In this document: positions 1-8,634 of the stretch, piece after piece | Position numbering within the stretch: the stretch's first letter is position 1 | Layout: each line of letters opens with the position of its first letter | Assembly: GCA_021287185.1 (NCBI GenBank) | Contig: JAJTAZ010000017.1 | Location: 1-64,000, forward strand | Reading direction: 5' to 3' | Length of the DNA: 64,000 bases | Source of the DNA: Burkholderiales bacterium | GTDB lineage: Bacteria > Pseudomonadota > Gammaproteobacteria > Burkholderiales > Burkholderiaceae | Notes under the pieces: generated by a model | The model's input: only the letters and a program-made list of their open reading frames with translations | What the model was told of the DNA's origin: nothing | Databases searched by the model: none | Program-made: the position numbers and the translations under genes

Positions 1-323
1 AGTTGTTCAGTCTTATTTTCTATGATTTTTATTTCCTCAGCAGTCGCTTGCCCAAGTGTAAAAACACCATTAAGCCTGTCCTGACCAAAGTTACGCTCTC
101 TGAATTCTTTGTTGTAGACTAAGATTGCTAACTCTTGCCCATCTTTCCAACTTTTTGAACAGCTACTAAATTTTTCATCTTGCCCATTATGCAAGAAATT
201 AGAAATAGTCGTCTTTCCACTGCCATTAGCACCGTAGATAAAATTTACTTTCTTTAGGTCTTCAATTTGAATGCCATTTGCATCGTATGTTGCGACATTT
301 TTTATTACGATTGACTCAATCAT
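1..323 (-). CDS. AAA_13-type ATPase, N-terminal fragment (RloC/PrrC-like)
   Basis: Only the first 107 codons are in the window; the rest runs off the left edge. Residues 31-38 (GANGSGKT) are a Walker A P-loop, followed by VYNKEFRERNF at 69-79 and LNGVFTLG at 84-91. That spacing and wording is characteristic of the AAA_13 ATPase domain found in RloC/PrrC-type anticodon nucleases and related SMC-like defence ATPases. ATG at 323 is preceded by a GGGGG SD. The gene is AT-rich compared with leuA and lies just downstream of the tRNA-Phe gene on the same strand, a usual place for integrated islands. Whether a nuclease domain follows cannot be seen; it could be another AAA_13 protein. The domain call is firm, the anticodon-nuclease role is inference. 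Confidence 0.8.
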   Translation of the reverse strand, partial: MIESIVIKNVATYDANGIQIEDLKKVNFIYGANGSGKTTISNFLHNGQDEKFSSCSKSWKDGQELAILVYNKEFRERNFGQDRLNGVFTLGQATAEEIKIIENKTEQ

Positions 324-335
324 TTATCCCCCATT

Positions 336-392
336 ACACATACTTTTATAGATACAAGCCCGTTTAAAGCCATTTTTTAATAATGTATGTGT
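336..392. repeat. Inverted repeat upstream of the AAA_13 gene
   Basis: ACACATAC (336-343) and its exact complement GTATGTGT (385-392) flank 41 AT-rich bases directly upstream of the AAA_13 start. It could be an operator or part of the untranslated leader, but an 8-base repeat in AT-rich DNA may be chance. Confidence 0.3.
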
Positions 393-460
393 TTTGGGGT
401 CGATTCGCAATCAAATTGTATTGAAATTTCCAAGATGACCAGAAACCGCCCAGACAAAAG

Positions 461-490
461 AAAAAAGCCAACTCGTAAAAGTTGGCTTTT
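461..490 (-). terminator. Rho-independent terminator after tRNA-Phe
   Basis: Stem AAAAGCCAAC (463-472) pairs with GTTGGCTTTT (481-490) around an 8-base loop. A-rich and T-rich flanks give a U-tract on the minus strand, 13 bases after the tRNA 3' end. It separates the tRNA from the AAA_13 gene. Confidence 0.8.
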
Positions 491-502
491 CCTTGAATCT
501 TA

Positions 503-578
503 TGGTGGCTTGGGGCGGAATCGAACCGCCGACACGCGGATTTTCAATCCGCTGCTCTACCAACTGAGCTACCTAGCC
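503..578 (-). tRNA. tRNA-Phe (GAA)
   Basis: A 76-base cloverleaf: D-stem GCTC/GAGC, anticodon stem GCGGA/TCCGC with loop TTGAAAA (anticodon GAA at 545-543), T-stem GGCGG/CCGCC with loop TTCGATT, and an encoded ACCA 3' end. The acceptor stem GGCTAGG/CCAAGCC has one A5-A68 mismatch while the other six pairs are perfect. The identity is clear. The mismatch is odd for a housekeeping tRNA and is discussed in the findings. Confidence 0.96.
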
Positions 579-678
579 ATTTCTCAATCTTGCATCAATC
601 AAGAAGCGAAATTATAGATGATTTTAACCATACGGTCAATTCATTTACCCAAAATACATCACAAAAATAAATTCACCC

Positions 679-2391
679 TTAACCTTTCAAGGCACCATTG
701 CGATTCATCGCAGCGACAAACGCCAAGAATGATGCAGTCACGATATTCGAATGCAAACCAACACCGTAGGTCGGTGCTTGGTCGGCATGCGCCACCTGCA
801 CGTAGCACACGGCCTCTTGTGCCGTATCGCCCACTTCTGAATGAATATCGTGTTGCGAGTATTGCGTCACAGAGAATTTAGTACCCAAAGCTTGGTTCAA
901 AGCCGAAGCAAATGCCGACAACGGTCCATTACCTGTGCCCGTAATCGTTTTTTCTTCGCCGTTGACTTGTATCGTTGCGGTGACGGTTTCCACGCCATCT
1001 TCGTGCTCAATTTTGTGTTTCACATAACGCACTTTACCTTCAGGGGTGACGAAGGTTTGGTTAAACACATCATAAATTTGCTCACTGGTCAATTCTTTGC
1101 CCGTTTCATCGGCGAGCACTTGCACCGCACGCGCGACTTCAACTTGCAGTAAACGTGGTAATTCCAAGCCATAATCACGTTCAAGCAGATACGCCATACC
1201 ACCTTTGCCCGACTGCGCATTCACGCGAATCACCGCATCATAACCACGCCCTAAATCCGCTGGATCGATTGGCAAATACGGCACTTCCCACTTCACAGTC
1301 TCGCCGCCCGCCGCCATTTGTCGTTCTTTTTGACGGGTCAAACCTTTTTTAATCGCATCTTGATGTGAACCAGAAAATGCCGTGAATACCAATTCACCTG
1401 CCCAAGGATGACGTGGGCTGACGGGCAACTGCGTGCATTCTTCGACAATTTGCACCACTTCCATGATGTTAGAGAAATCCACCCCAGGATGGATGCCTTG
1501 CGACCACATATTCACTGCAAGGTTCGCCAAACACACATTGCCCGTGCGTTCACCATTGCCAAACAAGCAACCCTCGACACGATCCGCACCCGCAAGCATA
1601 CCGAGTTCAGCACACGCCGTGCCCGTGCCACGGTCATTGTGCGGATGCAAACTGATAATCACGCTATCGCGGTTGGGAATATTTTTATGGAAATATTCGA
1701 CTTGGTCGGCGTACACGTTCGGCGTGGACACTTCAATGGTGGCTGGCAAATTGAAAATCAATTTATTGTTCGGACTTGCACCCCAACGCTCCATCACCGC
1801 AGTACAGATTTCCACCGCGAAATCCGCCTCAGTCATGCTAAAGGTTTCAGGCGAGTATTCCAGCACCCATTTGGTTTGCGGATATTGTGTAATTGCGGCT
1901 TTGATGTCATCAATCGCTTTCAAAGCCAAATCAATCGTTTGCTGGCGGTTTTTTTGAAACACCACTTCACGGAACAACGGGCTGGTCGCGTTGTACACGT
2001 GCATAATCGCAATCTCCGCACCCGCCATCGCTTCGGCTGTGCGGTTAATCAAGTCCGTACGCCCTTGCATCAAAGCTTGGATGGCTACACCTTTTGGAAT
2101 GCGATTTTCATCAATCAAACGACGCACAAAATCAAACTCAATTTGCGAGGCTGAAGGAAAACCAATTTCGATTTCTTTATAACCCAAGCGCACCAGCAAA
2201 TCCCACAGTTTCAACTTTTTATCAATGTCCATCGGATCAATCAAAGCTTGATTGCCATCGCGCAAATCAGTTGATAACCAAATCGGTGGCGCAGTCAAGG
2301 TTTTGTCTGGCCATTGACGGTTTTCCAGCTTGATTTGCGGATACGCGGTGTATTTCTTCGCAGGGTCTAAAGTTCGAAATGTATCGTTCAT
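679..2391 (-). CDS. leuA: 2-isopropylmalate synthase, long form
   Basis: Condenses acetyl-CoA with 2-ketoisovalerate, the first committed step of leucine synthesis, in the cytoplasm. The 570 residues match the long (type 2) LeuA family rather than the roughly 510-residue enterobacterial type. LRDGNQ at 43-48 and a downstream HPHNDRGTG metal-binding segment mark the HMGL-like TIM barrel; the C-terminal third (from about 430) is the LeuA allosteric domain expected for leucine feedback. The ATG at 2391 has an AGGTG SD. The gene is preceded by a leader peptide and terminator hairpin, so attenuation by leucyl-tRNA supply is likely. No other leu or ilv gene is adjacent; pgsA lies upstream and tRNA-Phe downstream. 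Confidence 0.97.
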   Translation of the reverse strand: MNDTFRTLDPAKKYTAYPQIKLENRQWPDKTLTAPPIWLSTDLRDGNQALIDPMDIDKKLKLWDLLVRLGYKEIEIGFPSASQIEFDFVRRLIDENRIPKGVAIQALMQGRTDLINRTAEAMAGAEIAIMHVYNATSPLFREVVFQKNRQQTIDLALKAIDDIKAAITQYPQTKWVLEYSPETFSMTEADFAVEICTAVMERWGASPNNKLIFNLPATIEVSTPNVYADQVEYFHKNIPNRDSVIISLHPHNDRGTGTACAELGMLAGADRVEGCLFGNGERTGNVCLANLAVNMWSQGIHPGVDFSNIMEVVQIVEECTQLPVSPRHPWAGELVFTAFSGSHQDAIKKGLTRQKERQMAAGGETVKWEVPYLPIDPADLGRGYDAVIRVNAQSGKGGMAYLLERDYGLELPRLLQVEVARAVQVLADETGKELTSEQIYDVFNQTFVTPEGKVRYVKHKIEHEDGVETVTATIQVNGEEKTITGTGNGPLSAFASALNQALGTKFSVTQYSQHDIHSEVGDTAQEAVCYVQVAHADQAPTYGVGLHSNIVTASFLAFVAAMNRNGALKG

Positions 2392-2439
2392 TGTGCACCT
2401 ATGTGAGTTAGATTAAAACTTGGTTTTGCAAACACCATA

Positions 2440-2484
2440 AGAAAAAACCTCGGCACAGCGTTTGCTGAAATCATGCCGAGGTTT
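2440..2484 (-). terminator. Attenuator terminator in the leuA leader
   Basis: AAACCTCGGCA (2484-2474, read on the minus strand) pairs over 11 bases with TGCCGAGGTTT (2455-2445) and is followed by a T-run ending near 2442. A small inner stem CAGC/GCTG sits in the loop. It lies 36 bases past the leader-peptide stop and about 50 bases before leuA, where a transcription attenuator belongs. A CGAGG segment at 2532-2528 can pair with CCTCG of the 5' arm as a short candidate antiterminator. Confidence 0.85.
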
Positions 2485-2520
2485 GAGAATTCTTGGATAC
2501 TGAACAAACAACTTAAATTT

Positions 2521-2622
2521 TTAGCATCCTCGAGTCGTGTACGCAAACAACGGCTGGCATCTTAGTAACAAAGAAGCCAGCAATCGCAACGAAGCAAGGG
2601 ATTTAAAAAGTTGAGTAGTCAT
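2521..2622 (-). CDS. leuL: leuA leader peptide (33 aa), probably leaderless
   Basis: A 33-codon reading frame between the leu promoter and the attenuator terminator. Nine of 33 residues are leucine, concentrated in LRLLASLLL (residues 12-20) and using TTG, CTG, TTA, CTA and CTT codons. A hairpin GCTGGC/GCCAGC (2581-2576 with 2558-2553) encloses codons L18-L20, as expected for the pause hairpin of a peptide attenuator. There is no SD: the predicted transcription start falls on the A of the ATG, so translation would be leaderless. Symbol by analogy with enterobacterial leuL; the sequence itself is not homologous. Function is inferred from layout and composition. Confidence 0.75.
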   Translation of the reverse strand: MTTQLFKSLASLRLLASLLLRCQPLFAYTTRGC

Positions 2623-2628
2623 GCGTGA

Positions 2629-2657
2629 ACTATAACTGAAAAAAAATAAATCGTCAA
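2629..2657 (-). promoter_or_regulatory. Sigma-70 promoter of the leu leader
   Basis: TTGACG (2657-2652), a 17-base spacer and TATAGT (2634-2629). The -7 position is 2629, so +1 is predicted at 2622, exactly the A of the leader-peptide ATG. It sits in the short gap between the pgsA stop and the leader. Confidence 0.75.
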
Positions 2658-2665
2658 ATATAACT

Positions 2666-3232
2666 TTACGCATGCTGACGTAAGACGGCATACGCACCTT
2701 TGAGATACACCACCATTGAAATCACGGTCAGCGCAGCAGCCACATAAATCAACCACGTCCCCACCACACGCGTATTGATGCCGATGAGCACACCGTTGAA
2801 CAACAGCATCGGCAAAGCAATCATCTGTACCGCCGTTTTCCATTTGCCCAATTCATTGACTGCCACCGCAGTGCGTGCGCCGATACTCGCCATCCACTCA
2901 CGCAAAGCAGAAATGGTAATTTCGCGTCCAATGATAATCAAAGCAATCAACCCATGTACACGTTGGTCATGCACCAGTACGATGAGGCACGCCGCCACAA
3001 GCAGTTTATCCGCAACAGGGTCAAGGAACGCACCAAACAAACTGGTTTGATTCCACTTGCGCGCCAAAAAGCCATCCAGCCAATCGGTAATCGCTGCACC
3101 AACAAACAGCACGGTCGCCAAAACATCACGCACCATGGCGTAATTATCAAAAGGTGCATAATAAATCGCAACCAATAATGGAATGGCAATGACCCTGCCC
3201 CAAGTCAGGAGGATGGGGATATTAAATGGCAT
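2666..3232 (-). CDS. pgsA: CDP-diacylglycerol-glycerol-3-phosphate 3-phosphatidyltransferase
   Basis: Makes phosphatidylglycerol phosphate from CDP-diacylglycerol and glycerol 3-phosphate at the inner membrane. The CDP-alcohol phosphotransferase signature D-G-x2-A-R-x8-G-x3-D-x3-D is present in the N-terminal half (DWLDGFLARK, then GAFLDPVADK). Hydrophobic segments along the 188 residues fit an integral membrane enzyme of normal family length. The ATG at 3232 gives the typical MPFNIP start; a TTG two codons upstream is less likely. It follows uvrC at a short distance on the same strand, a pairing common in proteobacteria. Confidence 0.95.
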   Translation of the reverse strand: MPFNIPILLTWGRVIAIPLLVAIYYAPFDNYAMVRDVLATVLFVGAAITDWLDGFLARKWNQTSLFGAFLDPVADKLLVAACLIVLVHDQRVHGLIALIIIGREITISALREWMASIGARTAVAVNELGKWKTAVQMIALPMLLFNGVLIGINTRVVGTWLIYVAAALTVISMVVYLKGAYAVLRQHA

Positions 3233-3281
3233 AATCAACTTTCTTTAACTCGCATGTTTGGGTGGCATTTTAACCCATCCT

Positions 3282-5183
3282 TTATTCAACACGTCCATCA
3301 TCGTGTAATTGTTTGTAAATTTCCTGTGCGATTTTTTCAGAAATGCCTTCAACCCGCGCCAAATCCTGTACGCTGGCATTTTTCACACCTGTCACACCGC
3401 CAAAGCGTTTGAGCAATGCCGCACGACGCTTCGCGCCCACACCTTCAATTTCTTCGAGTCGCGACACGCTGCGGGTTTTCGCCCGTGCCGCACGCATCCC
3501 TGTAATCGCAAAACGGTGCGCCTCATCGCGTATCTGCGCAATCAGCATCAGCGCGGGCGAGAGTTTGCCGAGTTTCACAGACGCACGTCCATCGGCAAAC
3601 ACCAATGTTTCCAAACCCACGCGCCGCCCTTCGCCTTTGGACACACCAACCAACACTGAAATATCCAAGCCCAGACTTTCAAACACCTCGCGCGCAATTG
3701 ACAACTGTCCTTTACCCCCATCAACCAGCACCACATCGGGCATGTGTTTGGCTAAATTTTCAGGTTGTTCATTTTGCACGCTTGATAACAACTCGGCAAT
3801 TTTTTCATAGCGGCGTTGCAACACTTGGTGCATCGCCGCATAGTCGTCCCCCGCAGTGATGCCCTTGATGTTGTAGCGACGATATTCGTTGTTCTGCATC
3901 GCGTGGTGTTGATAGACCACACACGATGCCTGCACCGCCTCACCTGCGGTGTGACTAATATCAAAACACTCCACACGAAAGTTTGCTTTTTCTTCATCCG
4001 TATCCAACTCATAATGCAACACTTTGAGTAAATCCTCGGTGCGCAATTTCGCGCTGGCAGACTCTTGCATCCGACGAGACAGTGCAAGTTCTGCGTTGTT
4101 CAGTGCCATTTCCAGCCAAATTTTGCGTTGACCGCGCGGTTGTTTGACCCAATGAATTTGTCGCGCAATAGCATTGTTGAGTAAATCCTGCGCTTCTTTG
4201 GAAGGCATCAACCCACTGATGAGCACACGCGGCGGCTCGCTGTCCAAATAATGCTGAATGACAAAGGCTTCCAACACATCCTGCGCGCTACAGTCCTGCG
4301 TGTGCTGAGGGAAAAATGCTTTATCCCCCAGATGCCGTCCGCCACGCACCATCGCTAAATTCACGCAATACCGAGCATCCGCATTCGCCACCGCAATGAT
4401 GTCCGCATCGGTATCATCCCCAGTGGATTCGACTGCTTGTTGTTTCATCATGTTTGAAAGTGCAGCGATTTTATCGCGGTACAACGCGGCCTGTTCAAAC
4501 TGTAATTGTTCAGCTGCCGTTTGCATTTTATTCTGCAAATCATGCAACACTTCATCGGACTCTCCACGCAAAAATTGGATGCTCGCAGCCACATCGGCCG
4601 CATAGTCCGATTTGGAAATCAGTCCCACACAAGGTGCTGAACAACGCTCGATTTGATGCAATATACACGGACGCGAGCGATTGCGAAACACGGTCTCATC
4701 ACACGTGCGCAACCTAAAGACTTTTTGTAGTAATTTAATCGATTCTTTAACCGCATAACCATTCGGAAATGGTCCGAAATATTGATGCACCTTATCCACC
4801 GCACCACGGTAATACACCATGCGCGGGAAGTCGTGGCGGGTCATTTTCAAAAATGGATACGATTTGTCATCGCGAAACAAGATGTTGTAACGCGGCGCAA
4901 GTTGCTTGATTAAATTGTTTTCAAGCAACAATGCCTCAGTTTCCGTGCGCGTCACGGTCACGTCCACACGAACAATTTTTTGCACCATTAAGGCAATGCG
5001 CGGCGAATGACTGAGGTTTTTTTGAAAATAGCTGGTCACCCGTTTTTTTAAATCTTTGGCTTTACCGACGTACAAAACTTCGTCATTGACACCGATATGA
5101 CGATAAACCCCTGGTAAATGCTGCAAAGATGCAAGCAATTCGGTGGGATCAAATGCAGTGGGTGTGGTTGGCGTATCTGTCAT
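3282..5183 (-). CDS. uvrC: Excinuclease ABC subunit C
   Basis: Makes the dual incisions of nucleotide excision repair on the UvrB-DNA complex. The 633 residues contain the N-terminal GIY-YIG nuclease (GVYR ... YVGKA, about residues 20-95), a central UVR motif that binds UvrB (around [14 protein letters not shown]), the RNase H-like UvrC core, and C-terminal helix-hairpin-helix repeats ([26 protein letters not shown]). I chose ATG 5183 (MTDTPTT); the frame is open 41 codons further upstream, but that stretch has no UvrC homology and crosses the intergenic promoter region. pgsA follows on the same strand. Confidence 0.96.
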   Translation of the reverse strand: MTDTPTTPTAFDPTELLASLQHLPGVYRHIGVNDEVLYVGKAKDLKKRVTSYFQKNLSHSPRIALMVQKIVRVDVTVTRTETEALLLENNLIKQLAPRYNILFRDDKSYPFLKMTRHDFPRMVYYRGAVDKVHQYFGPFPNGYAVKESIKLLQKVFRLRTCDETVFRNRSRPCILHQIERCSAPCVGLISKSDYAADVAASIQFLRGESDEVLHDLQNKMQTAAEQLQFEQAALYRDKIAALSNMMKQQAVESTGDDTDADIIAVANADARYCVNLAMVRGGRHLGDKAFFPQHTQDCSAQDVLEAFVIQHYLDSEPPRVLISGLMPSKEAQDLLNNAIARQIHWVKQPRGQRKIWLEMALNNAELALSRRMQESASAKLRTEDLLKVLHYELDTDEEKANFRVECFDISHTAGEAVQASCVVYQHHAMQNNEYRRYNIKGITAGDDYAAMHQVLQRRYEKIAELLSSVQNEQPENLAKHMPDVVLVDGGKGQLSIAREVFESLGLDISVLVGVSKGEGRRVGLETLVFADGRASVKLGKLSPALMLIAQIRDEAHRFAITGMRAARAKTRSVSRLEEIEGVGAKRRAALLKRFGGVTGVKNASVQDLARVEGISEKIAQEIYKQLHDDGRVE

Positions 5184-5316
5184 GTCGGAATTGTAGCTGA
5201 AAATATCGTGTCGAAATGGGTAAACACTCACACGGTAAAATATTCTGTAGTTGGCAAAAAATACCCAATATATTCGAATATTTCCCCACACCGATTCATG
5301 GTTCATCGGGTAAAAT

Positions 5317-5368
5317 GTGAGGGTTTTATGACGCTGTCATAAAATACTTTGATGCGTGTATTCATAAT
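5317..5368 (+). promoter_or_regulatory. Candidate Pho box and -10 upstream of the phosphate genes
   Basis: A perfect inverted repeat, TTTTATGAC (5324-5332) and GTCATAAAA (5336-5344), contains the PhoB half-site CTGTCATAAAA on the plus strand. Read on the minus strand, 5334-5317 matches the enterobacterial Pho-box consensus at 14 of 18 positions; the plus-strand 5334-5351 match is weaker (12 of 18). CATAAT (5363-5368) sits 11 bases after the plus-strand box, the usual Pho-box to -10 distance. Binding by PhoB is inference. Confidence 0.45.
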
Positions 5369-5416
5369 CAGCGTCACTTCCTACCCGTTTGACTTTATCC
5401 AACGAAAAGGTTCATC

Positions 5417-6043
5417 ATGTTCAATCGTTTTATGCCCAAAGAAGGTAAGTTTTTTTCACTATTTAACCAACATGCGGCATTGCTCACCGTGTCTGCTCAA
5501 GAGATGGTGTCATTGTTCAGCGACATCGATAATGCGGACAAGTACATACAAATTATCCGTGACAATGAAAAAAAGGCCGATCGTTTAACTTATGAAACTG
5601 TTGATTTATTGCATAAAACCTTCATCACACCGCTCGATCGTGATGTGATTTTAAAATTGGTAACCAATTTAGATGACATCATTGACATGATGGAAGACGT
5701 GGCAGAAACCATTTCGCTGTACGACGTGCGCAAATCTTCTGAAAGTGCGCAAAAGCTTTGTACGATTATTTTGGCATGTTGCGAACGTTTAGAAAAAGCG
5801 GTGAATTATTTAGAAAACATGAAAAACACCACTGAGGTGTTGCGTTTGGCTTCTGAAATTGAGCGTTTAGAATCCGATGCCGACCGCGTTTTGCGCGATG
5901 CCATGTCGCGTCTGTTCCGCGAAGAAGAAAACGTTAAAGACCTCATCAAATACAAAGCCTTATACGAATTGCTCGAATCGGTGACCGACAAATGCGAAGA
6001 TGTGGGCAATATCATTCAAGGCATCATGGTTGAGAATGCTTAA
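5417..6043 (+). CDS. DUF47 (PhoU-like) phosphate transport accessory protein
   Basis: A 208-residue, largely helical, charged protein of the DUF47/TIGR00153 family, distantly related to PhoU. The sequence is rich in acidic residues (LVTNLDDIIDMMEDVAE near 75-90), consistent with the metal-binding helices of PhoU-like folds. It lies 58 bases before pit on the same strand; DUF47 genes beside pit are common and the protein is thought to modulate the transporter. ATG 5417 has a good AAAGG SD. No membrane segment or signal peptide is seen, so it should be cytoplasmic. Confidence 0.9.
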   Translation: MFNRFMPKEGKFFSLFNQHAALLTVSAQEMVSLFSDIDNADKYIQIIRDNEKKADRLTYETVDLLHKTFITPLDRDVILKLVTNLDDIIDMMEDVAETISLYDVRKSSESAQKLCTIILACCERLEKAVNYLENMKNTTEVLRLASEIERLESDADRVLRDAMSRLFREEENVKDLIKYKALYELLESVTDKCEDVGNIIQGIMVENA

Positions 6044-6101
6044 TTTGTTTGAACCACAACTTCAGGCACTTCAACCATAACACTTGAATTAAAGGCACAC
6101 C

Positions 6102-7112
6102 ATGTCAAACTCAATACACATCGGAATGGGAATGATGCTATTTTTGATAGCATTGGCTTTGATTTTCGATTTTATGAATGGATTTCATGACTCAGCGAAC
6201 TCCATCGCCACTGTGGTCTCTACAGGGGTACTCAAACCCCACCATGCCGTCCTGATGGCAGCCATATTCAACTTCATCGCATTTTACGTACTACCCCACA
6301 AGGTTGCTGCCACCATTGGTAAAGGGATTATCCAAGGCTCGGTGGTTGATCAATATGTAATTTTCGGTGCGTTGATGGGGGCGATTGTTTGGAACGTCAT
6401 CACGTGGTACTACGGCATCCCTTCATCTTCATCACACGCTTTGATGGGTGGGCTGATTGGTGCTGCGGTGGCGAAAAGTGGCTTTGCTGTGCTGATAGCA
6501 GACAAAATTTTGCAAACCATCATGTTTATTTTTATCTCGCCTGCCTTGGGTTTTGTACTGGGTTCAACCATCATGCTCATCGTCGGTTGGATTTTTTACC
6601 GAACCTCACCCGCTCGAGTAGATCGATGGTTCCGCCGATTACAGTTGCTTTCGGCTGCCATGTACAGTTTGGGACACGGCGGTAACGATGCGCAAAAGAC
6701 CATGGGGATTATTTGGTTGATTTTGCTTGCAGGTGGCGTCGTGGGTGCGAATGAAGAGTTACCTGCATGGGTTGGCTATGCTTGTTTTAGCGCAATCGCA
6801 CTGGGCACACTGTTTGGCGGCTGGCGCATTGTCAAAACCATGGGACAAAAATTGGCTAAACTCAAACCCGTCAGTGGCTTTGCAGCGGAAACGGGCGGGG
6901 CAATCACCTTGTTTGCAGCGACCGCAATGGGTATCCCTGTATCCACCACCCACACCATCACGGGTGCGATTATGGGTGCTGGCTCAACCATGAAGGCATC
7001 TTCTGTGCGTTGGGGCTTGGCTGGCAATATCGTTTGGGCGTGGATTTTCACCATCCCCGCATCGGCCTTGATTGCGGCTGCGTCGTGGTGGATTGTGTCG
7101 AGATTGTTTTAA
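6102..7112 (+). CDS. pit: Low-affinity inorganic phosphate transporter (PiT family)
   Basis: An inner-membrane carrier that imports phosphate, probably as a metal-phosphate/proton symport. The 336 residues are almost all hydrophobic segments and contain the duplicated PiT signature: MNGFHDSANSIATVVSTG in the N-terminal half and GHGGNDAQKTMGIIW in the second half. The length fits bacterial Pit proteins that lack the long central loop. ATG 6102 has an AAAGG SD. It is cotranscribed with the DUF47 gene and ends at a strong hairpin terminator. Confidence 0.95.
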   Translation: MSNSIHIGMGMMLFLIALALIFDFMNGFHDSANSIATVVSTGVLKPHHAVLMAAIFNFIAFYVLPHKVAATIGKGIIQGSVVDQYVIFGALMGAIVWNVITWYYGIPSSSSHALMGGLIGAAVAKSGFAVLIADKILQTIMFIFISPALGFVLGSTIMLIVGWIFYRTSPARVDRWFRRLQLLSAAMYSLGHGGNDAQKTMGIIWLILLAGGVVGANEELPAWVGYACFSAIALGTLFGGWRIVKTMGQKLAKLKPVSGFAAETGGAITLFAATAMGIPVSTTHTITGAIMGAGSTMKASSVRWGLAGNIVWAWIFTIPASALIAAASWWIVSRLF

Positions 7113-7134
7113 CATCCCATAAACAGCACAAGCG

Positions 7135-7166
7135 AAAACCCCCGAAAACCATTTTCGGGGGTTTTT
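7135..7166. terminator. Bidirectional terminator between pit and the rRNA methyltransferase
   Basis: AAAACCCCCGAAAA (7135-7148) and TTTTCGGGGGTTTT (7152-7165) form a 14-base stem with a 3-base loop, with T-runs on both strands. It serves the two converging genes. Confidence 0.9.
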
Positions 7167-7179
7167 ATCGTGATAATCA

Positions 7180-7977
7180 TTATCGCTGTTGCTGGCGCAA
7201 CATTTCAAACAAACACACCGCGGTTGCTGAGGCGACATTGAGCGATTCTCCCAGATGCATGGGTATGGTCAACGCCGCATCGGCCTGCGCGAGCAGTTCA
7301 GCACTCAAGCCTGCGCCTTCGTTGCCCATCAACCACGCAATCGGTTGACTCAAGTCCTGCTGGTAAATGTTGTGCGTACCGTGTGAGGTAGTGGCACAAA
7401 CGGTGATTTGATTGTGTTTGAGTGCTTGTACCGCCACGTTTAAATCAACATTCTCACGGATGCGAATCCCAAAATGCGCGCCCACGCCTGCACGGATGAC
7501 TTTTGCGCTGTAAGGATTGACGCACTGTGCATTGAGCCAAACTTCGTTCACGCCCGCCGCCGCACAAGTACGCAAAATCGAGCCCATATTGCCAGGGTCT
7601 TGAATGCCGTCCAAAAGCACCACATTCCCTGTGATGTTCTCAAAATTCATCGGCTCAATTGCAGGGCGTTGCACTTCAAACAGCACCGAAATACCCTGCT
7701 CCAAACTGCTCAGCTCGCGAAAAAGCGCACCGTCTAATTCCATGACAGGGATGTTTTGATGCTGCGCTTGTAGCAACAACGACTGAACTTCTCGGTCATT
7801 CAGAGCCGAACGACCGACCCAAACCTTTTCAATGCGCAAGTGGTGCATCCCTTGGTGTTTGAGCAACAATTGGCAAGCATGTACACCTTCAACCACCATC
7901 AAAGCATCACTGCGCTTGGGCTGATGAATCAATTTTTTCAGTGCTTTGAATTGGGGATTGTCTTTTGAGGTAATCAT
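7180..7977 (-). CDS. TrmH/SpoU-family RNA 2'-O-methyltransferase
   Basis: Transfers a methyl group from SAM to a ribose in rRNA or tRNA. The 265 residues have an N-terminal substrate-binding region (about 1-100) and a SPOUT domain with the three SpoU motifs: DGIQDPGNMGSILRT, WLMGNEGAGLS and SLNVASATAVCLFE. It is the last gene of the envelope cluster, 9 bases after rnhB. It is distinct from RlmB at 45041, so the exact target base is not known; families of this type are often annotated as 23S rRNA methyltransferases. Confidence 0.88.
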   Translation of the reverse strand: MITSKDNPQFKALKKLIHQPKRSDALMVVEGVHACQLLLKHQGMHHLRIEKVWVGRSALNDREVQSLLLQAQHQNIPVMELDGALFRELSSLEQGISVLFEVQRPAIEPMNFENITGNVVLLDGIQDPGNMGSILRTCAAAGVNEVWLNAQCVNPYSAKVIRAGVGAHFGIRIRENVDLNVAVQALKHNQITVCATTSHGTHNIYQQDLSQPIAWLMGNEGAGLSAELLAQADAALTIPMHLGESLNVASATAVCLFEMLRQQQR

Positions 7978-7986
7978 GGGATGGGC

Positions 7987-8634
7987 TCATGCTTTCTGGG
8001 TTCTGAAGTGCAAGGTTTTTACGGGTGCAAAGCTCACGCGGTGCTCAGGTGTTGCACCGTGCAGTTGTAATGCCCGTAGGTGGGCAGCCGTCGGATAGCC
8101 TTTGTGTTGGGCAAAGCCGTATTCGGGATAAAGCGCATCCAAACGCAAGCAGTCGGCATCGCGTGCCACTTTTGCCAAAATCGAAGCAGCAGAAATCGCA
8201 GGCTCTTTGGCATCACCCTGAATCATTGCACCGCCTGAGTATTGAGCCGCAAGCAACCCCTTGGGAAAATGGTTACCATCAACCCAGACCCAATCGGGAT
8301 AAATACTCAAACCCTGTACTGCTCGCGTCATTGCCAACATGCTTGCTTGAAGAATATTAAACGTGTCAATTTCTGCAACGCTTGCACTGGCAATGCACCA
8401 TGCACGTGCTTCGCACTTGATTTGTTCCGACAAGCGTTCTCGGGTTTTCGCACTGAGTTTTTTTGAGTCTGCCAATCCAGTGATGGGCTTATCCAATATC
8501 ACTGCCGCGGCAAATACAGCACCCGCCAGTGGACCACGCCCTGCTTCGTCCACACCACACAGGCATTGGGCTTGATCGGGTGACCGAGCACCCTGACACA
8601 CACCCTGTACAAAAAGGTCATCAACCATACGCAT
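7987..8634 (-). CDS. rnhB: Ribonuclease HII
   Basis: Cuts RNA in RNA-DNA hybrids and removes misincorporated ribonucleotides. [13 protein letters not shown] at about residues 26-38 carries the first catalytic Asp-Glu; [11 protein letters not shown] and [19 protein letters not shown] are family hallmarks. The 215 residues are normal length. The ATG directly abuts the lpxB stop (TAAATG), implying coupled translation. The lpxB-rnhB link is conserved in proteobacteria. Confidence 0.95.
   Translation of the reverse strand: MRMVDDLFVQGVCQGARSPDQAQCLCGVDEAGRGPLAGAVFAAAVILDKPITGLADSKKLSAKTRERLSEQIKCEARAWCIASASVAEIDTFNILQASMLAMTRAVQGLSIYPDWVWVDGNHFPKGLLAAQYSGGAMIQGDAKEPAISAASILAKVARDADCLRLDALYPEYGFAQHKGYPTAAHLRALQLHGATPEHRVSFAPVKTLHFRTQKA

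Noticed and set aside
324..502. Search for a direct repeat of the tRNA-Phe 3' end as an att site
   Set aside because: TTGGGG-TCGATTC near 395-407 shares a few bases with the T-loop but there is no convincing repeat; the distal att would lie off-window.
1408..2154. 248-codon open frame on the plus strand
   Set aside because: Fully antisense to leuA, with no SD or domain; a shadow of the leuA codon pattern.
5184..5306. 41 extra codons at the UvrC N-terminus
   Set aside because: No UvrC homology and they overlap the intergenic region; ATG 5183 matches the family start.
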